From positions 1 to 42,341 of the forward strand of contig JAHEKF010000027.1 in NCBI GenBank assembly GCA_024638465.1: DNA of 42,341 nt, given 5' to 3'. A program made the translations under genes and the position numbers. Numbering within the stretch: position 1 is the first letter of the stretch; each line of letters starts with the position of its first letter. This document shows, piece after piece, positions 8,906-16,115 of this stretch. This DNA comes from Rhodospirillaceae bacterium. GTDB lineage: Bacteria; Pseudomonadota; Gammaproteobacteria; Steroidobacterales; Rariloculaceae. Below the pieces are notes generated by a model. The model was not told the origin of the DNA, did no database searches, and worked only from the letters and a program-made list of their open reading frames with translations.

Positions 8906-8948
8906 GTTCTTCCCCCGCGAAGTGACCTGATGATAGATTCTACTCTCA

Positions 8949-9857
8949 ATGAGCCATCAAGATAATCATTGCCTCGGCGCGATCACGGCCCGGATCGTAC
9001 TGGCCGTGGCGTTTTCGCTTCCATGCCTCTGCACTGTGTCGCTTGCACAGAGCGGACAGGATCCGTCCACCGTCAACATCGGCAGTTCAGACCCGGAACC
9101 CGCGCCTCAACGTGACCTTTCGGGCACCTGGACGCCCGTTGGAGGAACCCGTGTCGGGATCCAGGCTGGCGGCGTTCAGGCGATGCCGAATGATGGGAGC
9201 CCGGAACACCTGTTGCCCTATACAGAATACGGGTTGCAGGTCTACGAGAGTCACAGGGCGCTGGAAGGCGTGGATGCCGTCCTTCCGGCCGAGCACAATG
9301 ATCCGCGAAACCGATGTGAGCCACTCGGATTTCCGCGGATGAATCATTACAACATCCGGATGACCCAGATTTTTCAGAATCCGCAAAAGATCGCAGTGCT
9401 TTATCAATACGACAATCGCTGGCGCAATATCTGGATCGATGGGCGCGAAGTTCCGGAGATGGTCGATGGCGGAGTTCTCGCGGGCGGTACCTACAAGGCT
9501 TCGAAATGGTACGGGTATTCGGTAGGGGAATGGACCGACGATTTCACGCTGGTTGTCAAGACGGTTGGCATGATGCCTGAAGACCGCGTCTGGCTCGATT
9601 CAACGGGACGGCCGATTAGCGACGCCGCAACGGTCGAGGAGGTATTTCGCCGAGTAGACCGCAATCACATGGAGTGGACCGAAACGATCGACGACCCGAA
9701 GCTGTACACAGAGCCGTGGGTGGCGATGAAAATAATGTTCGAATTGGCGGACCCCCACACCGACATCATAGAGATGTACTGTTCGCCGGTAGAGATGGAA
9801 TATTATTATGAGGCTTTCGGTAATTCTGCTAGTGGTGTCGAGAATGGCAACGAGTAG
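8949..9857 (+). CDS. Exported protein related to the C-terminal part of the DUF6152 fusion
   Basis: 302 residues. Residues 14-34 are a signal peptide (LAVAFSLPCLCTVSLAQS). The mature protein has RDLSGTWTPVG early, RNRCEPLGFPRMNHYN in the middle, then IWIDGREVPE, VGEWTDDFTLVVKT and a final EMYCSPVEME. This pattern is common in exported hypothetical proteins that accompany DUF6152 genes; no enzymatic activity is known to me. It is divergent from the fused gene at 7889-8905, with only 43 bases between starts, and lies upstream of the small DUF6152 gene at 9907. No ribosome site is seen before the ATG at 8949. Confidence 0.8.
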   Translation: MSHQDNHCLGAITARIVLAVAFSLPCLCTVSLAQSGQDPSTVNIGSSDPEPAPQRDLSGTWTPVGGTRVGIQAGGVQAMPNDGSPEHLLPYTEYGLQVYESHRALEGVDAVLPAEHNDPRNRCEPLGFPRMNHYNIRMTQIFQNPQKIAVLYQYDNRWRNIWIDGREVPEMVDGGVLAGGTYKASKWYGYSVGEWTDDFTLVVKTVGMMPEDRVWLDSTGRPISDAATVEEVFRRVDRNHMEWTETIDDPKLYTEPWVAMKIMFELADPHTDIIEMYCSPVEMEYYYEAFGNSASGVENGNE

Positions 9858-9895
9858 TTCGCTTACTGCTCTTCAGGGAATCCGTTTTGCCGCTT

Positions 9896-9900
9896 GGAGG
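9896..9900 (+). promoter_or_regulatory. Ribosome site GGAGG that decides a non-standard start
   Basis: GGAGG is placed six bases before the ATC codon at 9907, but 30 bases before the first GTG in the same frame (9931). It therefore supports initiation at ATC rather than GTG. Confidence 0.6.
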
Positions 9901-9906
9901 TGATTT

Positions 9907-10341
9907 ATCGAAAACAGATTTCTTATCCCGGTGTCTGCCTGTCTTCTGGTGTCTTCCGTGCCAGTTGCGGTATCCGCTCACCATAGTGCGTTCGCATTCG
10001 ATACCGAAAACACACTGACCATCGACGGTACCGTTACCGAGTGGTTCTGGGCGAATCCGCATTGCCTCCTGAAGTTCGACGTCGTGTTGGACAGCGATGA
10101 CGTTGTGCATTGGGTCGCCGAAACTCAGGCGCCGGCGAACATGATCGATGCCGGTTGGAGAAAGAATGACCTGAAGCCTGGCGATGGCATTACGATTACA
10201 GTGCAACCCGCAAGGAACGGTAATCCGGTCGGACGTATCGTGCGTGTCGAGTTCGATGACGGCAGAACATTGGATGTATCCCAGGATCGGACGGGGGAAA
10301 CGGGCAACCGATATCACTTATCGGGTGCGCCTACGGACTAG
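9907..10341 (+). CDS. Small exported DUF6152 protein, probable ATC start
   Basis: From ATC at 9907 the frame gives 144 residues. Read as Met, the first codons spell MENRFLIPVSACLLVSS followed by VPVAVSAHHS, a complete signal peptide with a charged start and cleavage just before HHS, as in other DUF6152 proteins. Starting at GTG 9931 gives MSACLLVSS, a short signal with no positive charge and no ribosome site. A TGA at 9901-9903 closes the frame upstream. The domain is complete: TIDGTVTEWFWANPHCLLKFDV, HWVAETQ, GWRKNDLKPGDGITITVQPA. It lies 49 bases after the gene at 8949 and probably belongs to its transcript. Function unknown, periplasmic. Confidence 0.8.
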   Translation: MENRFLIPVSACLLVSSVPVAVSAHHSAFAFDTENTLTIDGTVTEWFWANPHCLLKFDVVLDSDDVVHWVAETQAPANMIDAGWRKNDLKPGDGITITVQPARNGNPVGRIVRVEFDDGRTLDVSQDRTGETGNRYHLSGAPTD

Positions 10342-10441
10342 CGCAATGGGGCGGCGCAAGGCGCCGGTTATCTTTAGGGGGGGGATTGTCAGGTGTTCAT
10401 TGGTTATGTCGCGGTAGCGGGGTACGCGCAGGCAATATGGC

Positions 10442-11272
10442 TTGCGGTTACGTGGAGATCTGGTTCGGATCGTCGCCGAGCGAATAACCGAGCAGCAACA
10501 CGTGAAGTTGTATAACTTCGTAGAACACGCCTGGTTCAAACGAACCATTGTCGTCCTGATCATCATCAATGCGGTTTTTCTCGGGATGGAGACGGTCCGC
10601 CAGCTGCCTCCGGGCATTCTCGATGCGGTTTTTCGGGTCAACAGGGCGATTCTCGCGGTCTTCGTCATAGAGGTCATACTTCGAATCGCCGTTCACCGGT
10701 TCAATTTTTTCCGTGACCCCTGGAGTATCTTCGACTTCGTGATCGTGTCTATTGCGCTGCTGGCTCCGTCCGGTCCGCTACAGATTCTCAGAGCGCTTCG
10801 AATCCTGCGTGCGTTGAGGCTCGTCTCGACCGTACCGAGTTTGCGCCGTGTGGTCGACGGGCTGCTCAGTGCAGTTCCCGGTATCGCATCAGTCATGATA
10901 CTTCTCATCTTGGTTCTGTATATCGCCGCAGTCATGGCGACGTTGCTGTTTCGAGACGTATCGCCCGATAGCTTCGGCCATCTGGGTATCAGTCTTTTCT
11001 CGCTCTTTCAGATCATGACGCTTGAAGGATGGGCCGAGATCGCGACTGGCGTGATGGTGGAACAGCGCTGGGCCTGGATTTTCTTTATCGTCTACATTCT
11101 GGTTGCGACGTTTTTGGTACTCAACCTGGTCATCGGTGTAGTCGTCAGTGCGATCCAGTCCCGAATCGAGGACGAGAAAACTGAGAACTCAATTGATAAT
11201 GCGGCGCTGAAGAACGAGTTGGTCTCGCTGCGCGAGGAGATCGTCCAGCTTCGAAATTCGTTGGGGCGATGA
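10442..11272 (+). CDS. BacNav-like single-domain voltage-gated cation channel
   Basis: 276 residues from a TTG start; a GTG at 10502 in the same frame is an alternative and would remove 20 residues. Six transmembrane segments are visible. S4 carries arginines every third residue (R117, R120, R123, R126), S2 has E77 and S3 has D98. The pore filter reads TLEGWAE (193-199), compared with TLESWAS in NaChBac, so Ser is replaced by Gly. The C-terminus (about 240-276) is a charged heptad-like helix, as in the coiled coil that holds NaChBac tetramers together. It should be a homotetrameric Na+ or Na+/Ca2+ channel of the inner membrane. Bacterial roles proposed for such channels include motility and pH response. 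Confidence 0.9.
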   Translation: MRLRGDLVRIVAERITEQQHVKLYNFVEHAWFKRTIVVLIIINAVFLGMETVRQLPPGILDAVFRVNRAILAVFVIEVILRIAVHRFNFFRDPWSIFDFVIVSIALLAPSGPLQILRALRILRALRLVSTVPSLRRVVDGLLSAVPGIASVMILLILVLYIAAVMATLLFRDVSPDSFGHLGISLFSLFQIMTLEGWAEIATGVMVEQRWAWIFFIVYILVATFLVLNLVIGVVVSAIQSRIEDEKTENSIDNAALKNELVSLREEIVQLRNSLGR

Positions 11273-11297
11273 TTCTTAGCCGTAATTGGAGAAAGCT

Positions 11298-11747
11298 ATG
11301 CAAGTTCGCGGAATCGGTTTCTGGGTTCTCCAGGGGCCAGGATGGTTGCTGCTCGTTTACCTCGTCTATGCGCAGGGTATCGCCGCCATTGACTACGACC
11401 TTGGGGTTGCCTTGGGGACCCAGGAATCGGCGAGCGCGATCACTGAGGTTGGAGCCGCGTTCTGGTATGGCTTTGCGCTCGGCGATCTTGTCATCTATAT
11501 CCCGTTGCTGGCCGCGGGTCTAATCGGCAATCTTCTACGCCTATCCTGGAGTCGCACTTCGCTCGGCGCCGCTCTCGGGATTACGGTCTACTGGCCAATC
11601 GTATGTCTGGCCGCAGTCGTCGATGCGCGCGACGCTGAGGGATGGGTATTGTCGAACGAAGGCGACTATTGGGCAGTGCTTCCGGCAATAGCCATCTGGG
11701 GCGCTTGGGGACTTTGGTGGGTCGCGAACCCGAACGCCGAAAGCTGA
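11298..11747 (+). CDS. Small membrane protein, unknown function
   Basis: 149 residues from the ATG at 11298, chosen because GGAGA (11288-11292) lies five bases before it; an in-frame TTG at 11286 is less likely. Four hydrophobic segments are visible, at about residues 8-25, 45-75, 85-107 and 123-140, with the sequence WLLLVYLVYAQG early and GAWGLWWVANP at the end. It begins 25 bases after the channel gene and may be co-transcribed with it. I do not recognise the family. Confidence 0.7.
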   Translation: MQVRGIGFWVLQGPGWLLLVYLVYAQGIAAIDYDLGVALGTQESASAITEVGAAFWYGFALGDLVIYIPLLAAGLIGNLLRLSWSRTSLGAALGITVYWPIVCLAAVVDARDAEGWVLSNEGDYWAVLPAIAIWGAWGLWWVANPNAES

Positions 11748-11788
11748 ACTCCCGGGCTTGGCTTCGCGCGTAGACTCAGTCTGAAACC

Positions 11789-11818
11789 CTGACGGTCCTT
11801 TTCCTGCGACGCTATACT
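11789..11818 (+). promoter_or_regulatory. Sigma-70-type promoter candidate for the zinc-ribbon gene
   Basis: CTGACG (11789-11794) and TATACT (11813-11818) are separated by 18 bases, a fair match to TTGACA-N17-TATAAT. Transcription would begin near 11825, giving a leader of about 50 bases before the ATG at 11877. Confidence 0.5.
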
Positions 11819-11876
11819 AGCGTCCAGTCGTGTTATAGAGACTCAGGCCAACTCAACTCAGAGGGAAAAAGAAGAT

Positions 11877-12071
11877 ATGGCAACCTACCAATGTGAGAAA
11901 TGTGGAATGTCGGTGAATGCCACCTGCGGACACTGCGATGCTGCTCTGGAGAACGGCACGCTCGACGTCGGAGAGGGCAAGCAGGTCCAGATTTCGCAGT
12001 GCCCTAACGGTCACGGCAAAATCAAATCCCCGCTGTGCTGCGGGCAGGATATGAGCTGCTCCACGGCCTGA
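11877..12071 (+). CDS. Small zinc-ribbon protein
   Basis: 64 residues. The N-terminus holds two CxxC knuckles, YQCEKCG (5-9) and TCGHCD (17-20), with further Cys/His residues in ISQCPNGHGKIKSPLCCGQDMSC. This fits a rubredoxin-like or zinc-ribbon fold that binds one or two zinc ions. An AGAGGGAAAAAGAAG purine stretch precedes the ATG. It lies 60 bases upstream of the formaldehyde dehydrogenase gene, with a possible hairpin between them. Role unknown. Confidence 0.75.
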   Translation: MATYQCEKCGMSVNATCGHCDAALENGTLDVGEGKQVQISQCPNGHGKIKSPLCCGQDMSCSTA

Positions 12072-12077
12072 TGACCC

Positions 12078-12110
12078 GGAGCGCGGGCGTTAAGCGGCCC
12101 GTTTCGCTCC
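12078..12110 (+). other. Hairpin between zinc-ribbon and dehydrogenase genes
   Basis: GGAGCG (12078-12083) pairs with CGCTCC (12105-12110), and inside it GGGC (12085-12088) pairs with GCCC (12097-12100). It has no T run, so it is not a standard terminator; it may stabilise or process the transcript. Confidence 0.35.
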
Positions 12111-12113
12111 TGA

Positions 12114-13241
<1,128 letters not shown>

Positions 13242-13287
13242 CTGGGCGTCAAGTGTGCCAACGCGCCGCTAGCGGCTCGGAATCGAA

Positions 13288-15384
13288 CTAGCGAAGGTCG
13301 AAGCGAACGGCGACGCCTGCGTAGATATTTCTGTCGGGAGCCGGCTCGAAATAGCGGCCTCCAAACGCGTTTATCCTGATATCCGTGTTGTAGCTCTCGT
13401 CGGTGAGATTGTTGATGCCGAAAAACGGCGAAACGATCGTAGAACCGAACGCTTTTTCCGCGCCGAATCTCACGTTTATCACCGTGTAGTCGTCGACCTT
13501 CACGGAGTTCGAGTTGTTAGCGAACTGTTCGCCGATATGGAGAAGGTCGATTGCGCCGAAGTAACCGGACGGGTGCGTGTACCGAACCTCGCCGAAAAGT
13601 TGATTTTTGACTGTTCCCGGGATCCTGGAGCCAGAGAAATCATCTTCGACCGTCGCAACTCCGCCAGCGTCGAACGATAGCACCTGGAAATCGTTGAACT
13701 GAAAATCACCGTAGCTGGCACTCAGCGTCGTCCTGATTCGATCGGTCGGATTCGTGACGAGTGAAAACTCCGCTCCGGTGCGTTTTGACGAGCCAGCGTT
13801 CTGGAAGAAATCGCGTCCATCGGCATCGAACGAGATCAGCTCGTCGTCAACATCGATATTGAATAGCGCCATCTCGAAGAAGCTGCGTTCTCCCAAAGCG
13901 CCCCGCAACCCGACCTCGTAATTGGTTGCGTTCTGCGGATCCAGGTTCGGGTTGAAGCCGCCGCCCCCGGTCGGATTCGCGAACTCCGTTGTCGTCGGTG
14001 CTTCAAACGCCGTCGAGATCGTGCCATAAACGCTGAGGTCGTTCTCGAGCGAGTACACGAAGCCCACCATAGGGGCAACGTTATCCAAAGTCCGGGTACC
14101 GGAGTCGTCGCCGTCCGAAAGGAAGTGGTCTTCGACGTCGAACTCGACTTCGTCGTAGCGAAGACCGAAGGAGACAAGAAGCGAATCCGAGACCGTCAGT
14201 TCGTTCTGCAGGAAGACGCCCCAATTCGTGACGTTCTCGGATTGATCGAAGAGCAGCTCACCGAGGGTCCCCTGGTTGTTTCGAAAGCGCTTTCTGGCGT
14301 CGTCCTGGTTATCCGTATCAAAACCGACAATCAGGCGACTCGGGATTCCACCCAGCATGCCTGAATGCGAATAAGAGAGTCCAAGGCCGGAGAAATCCCT
14401 ATCGATCGCCACCGCGTCTGCGACCGGAAACTGCGGCAGCTTGTTCTGAAAATCGCGGGACACGAAATAGCTACGAGCGGAAAGTTCGCCGTTTTCTCCG
14501 AGCGGCGTGGTGTAGACAAACCCCAGTCGCGTCTGATCGAGCGCTTCGCCCGTGTCGTATGCTACGTTTCGGTCGCGCGCGGAACTCGGGTTGTCAGCCG
14601 CTTGAGCCGCGTTAATGCCACCCGGATCGTTCGATATCGGCTGGTCGGTCGTGTTGATGATCGCGAGGAACCGGGCGTCATTGCCGAGATCGATATTGAA
14701 GCGGCCACTGAATTGCTCGTTCTTGGCTTCGCTATGGTCGCGATAGCCGTCAATCTCGAGATCCGAGTAGCTCAACAGATAATTGACGCGTTCAGTTTGT
14801 CCGCCCCCCTTGATCTGCAAACGTTGAAAGCCGTAGTCGCCCGAAGAGATTCGAGCGCTGACAAACGGAATTTCCGGTCCCTGCTCAGACGTAATGCTGA
14901 TCACGCCGCCGGACGCGTTACCGTACAGTGACGAGCTCGGTCCACGAATCACCTCGATTCGGCTGGTGGCTCCCAGGTCTATGCTGTCGACCTGGCCCTG
15001 GCCGTCGGGAAGCGTCTCCGGAATTCCGTCGACGAGTATCTTGATGCCGCGAATCCCGAAAGCGGAGCGGGCACCAAAGCCGCGAATCGAGATTCGGAGA
15101 TCGCGTGCAAAGTTGTAGCGGTTCTGCATGAACAAGCCCGGGACCCGAGTTAGTGATTCGTCGAGCCCGAGTTGTTGTCGGCCCACCTGGATTTCGTCCT
15201 GGCCGATGACGCTGACGGCGGCAGGTACTGAATCAAGTGATCGCTCGAGCACTGTTGCCTCGACGATGATCTCCTCGAGTTCGTTAGTCGTCGATTGTTG
15301 TGCGACGAGTCCTGCCGGCAGCGAGCCGACGATACCGAGCAGTAACCCGAGCAACCGGGCCCGTGAGCTTTGACTTAATGGCAT
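13288..15384 (-). CDS. TonB-dependent outer-membrane receptor
   Basis: 698 residues from the ATG at 15384. The open frame extends to 15528, but the internal start gives a proper signal peptide (MPLSQSSRARLLGLLLG, cleavage near LVAQQ). A TonB-box-like segment ELEEIIVEA lies at 35-43, just after cleavage. The plug domain follows, with IRGFGARSAFGIRGIKILVDG, PDGQGQVDSIDL and IEVIRGPSSSLYGNASGG. The rest is a 22-strand-type barrel ending YAGVAVRFDLR. The plug wording resembles the E. coli YncD/PqqU branch, which imports PQQ, but substrate cannot be read from sequence. It is divergent from the TonB-box-repeat gene at 15641 and convergent with the dehydrogenase gene. Confidence 0.93.
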   Translation of the reverse strand: MPLSQSSRARLLGLLLGIVGSLPAGLVAQQSTTNELEEIIVEATVLERSLDSVPAAVSVIGQDEIQVGRQQLGLDESLTRVPGLFMQNRYNFARDLRISIRGFGARSAFGIRGIKILVDGIPETLPDGQGQVDSIDLGATSRIEVIRGPSSSLYGNASGGVISITSEQGPEIPFVSARISSGDYGFQRLQIKGGGQTERVNYLLSYSDLEIDGYRDHSEAKNEQFSGRFNIDLGNDARFLAIINTTDQPISNDPGGINAAQAADNPSSARDRNVAYDTGEALDQTRLGFVYTTPLGENGELSARSYFVSRDFQNKLPQFPVADAVAIDRDFSGLGLSYSHSGMLGGIPSRLIVGFDTDNQDDARKRFRNNQGTLGELLFDQSENVTNWGVFLQNELTVSDSLLVSFGLRYDEVEFDVEDHFLSDGDDSGTRTLDNVAPMVGFVYSLENDLSVYGTISTAFEAPTTTEFANPTGGGGFNPNLDPQNATNYEVGLRGALGERSFFEMALFNIDVDDELISFDADGRDFFQNAGSSKRTGAEFSLVTNPTDRIRTTLSASYGDFQFNDFQVLSFDAGGVATVEDDFSGSRIPGTVKNQLFGEVRYTHPSGYFGAIDLLHIGEQFANNSNSVKVDDYTVINVRFGAEKAFGSTIVSPFFGINNLTDESYNTDIRINAFGGRYFEPAPDRNIYAGVAVRFDLR

Positions 15385-15640
15385 ACCGACTTCACGCTTC
15401 CTGGGGTTGCCTATGATGACCGAAGCTGGCGCTGAGTAGCAACGAATTCCGACGCGCCGCAGCAATAACGCTCCCAAAGCCAGTAATCTCGTGGGCCGCG
15501 AGATCGACCGCTCGCATCGCCTTGGCATTAATCCAGCCGGGCTTGGGACTTCTTCAGCTTTCTACAGAGATTCCTGGTAGGCGAAATCGTTACTGTTGCG
15601 TTGTACGTAGCGCGAATGGAACTACACAGGAATCGAACCG

Positions 15641-16024
15641 ATGAACAACACAGGAATTGCAACGATAGCGACGCTGATGCTGACTGGGTTGACGGCCGCT
15701 GACGCGACCGAGACGCTTCCGGCCTGGGCCGATGAAAGTTTCGTCATGGAAGAAGTTGTAGTCACGGCGGAAGCGCCGGCCTCGTACTACATGGAAGAGA
15801 TCGTCGTAACGGCGCAAGCGCCGGATCATTTGTTCATGGAGGAGGTTGTTGTTACAGCAACGCTTTCCGAGATCGTGACGGAGCCTGAGCGATCGGGAAC
15901 AGCGGTAGCTGCGCAAGTTGCGAATCCGGTCATGGAAGAGATCGTCGTTACTGCGCAGCGCGCAGAGTTGAGAACAAGGATCGCCGCCAGGATGCGGGAC
16001 GCGCGCAACGTCATTGTTTTCTAG
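15641..16024 (+). CDS. Small exported protein with four TonB-box-like repeats
   Basis: 127 residues with a probable signal peptide (hydrophobic 6-20, then AADA). The mature part carries four copies of MEE[VI]VVTA at residues 36-43, 51-58, 66-73 and 98-105. The first three are spaced exactly 15 residues apart, each preceded by an aromatic or aliphatic residue. This motif is what many proteobacterial TonB-dependent receptors show just after their signal peptide (EEIVVTAQ), the region contacted by TonB. The receptor encoded on the other strand has its own version (ELEEIIVEA). The copies use different synonymous codons, for example GTTGTAGTC, GTCGTAACG-phase and GTTGTTGTT for the valine run, so the peptide is conserved rather than the DNA. 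The C-terminus is basic (RTRIAARMRDAR). I know of no named family. AGGA lies ten bases before the ATG, and a strong terminator follows. A TonB-binding adaptor or decoy is an inference. Confidence 0.8.
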   Translation: MNNTGIATIATLMLTGLTAADATETLPAWADESFVMEEVVVTAEAPASYYMEEIVVTAQAPDHLFMEEVVVTATLSEIVTEPERSGTAVAAQVANPVMEEIVVTAQRAELRTRIAARMRDARNVIVF

Positions 16025-16045
16025 ATACACCAGGATGCCCCCCCA

Positions 16046-16089
16046 GGGGAGGCTCCGAGAGCAAAGCTCCGGGGCTTCCCCATTTTTTT
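16046..16089 (+). terminator. Intrinsic terminator of the TonB-box-repeat gene
   Basis: GGGGAGGCTCCG (from 16046) pairs with the CCGGGGCTTCCCC arm ending at 16081, about 12 pairs with two G-T wobbles. The stem is followed by seven T residues (16083-16089). It lies 22 bases after the stop codon. The T run serves the plus strand only. Confidence 0.85.
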
Positions 16090-16115
16090 GCCCGCGAACC
16101 TTATCGCGCTGGGGC

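Noticed and set aside
13265-13276. Palindrome GCCGCTAGCGGC between convergent genes
   Set aside because: Could be a two-way terminator, but it has no loop and no T run on either side, so I do not call it.
14365-14931. 188-codon open frame on the plus strand
   Set aside because: It is antisense inside the TonB-dependent receptor gene, whose protein is clearly real; composition reflects the high-GC shadow.
15641-16024. TonB-box-repeat gene as a decayed receptor fragment
   Set aside because: Four copies of the N-terminal motif and no plug or barrel remnants do not fit degradation of a single receptor gene.
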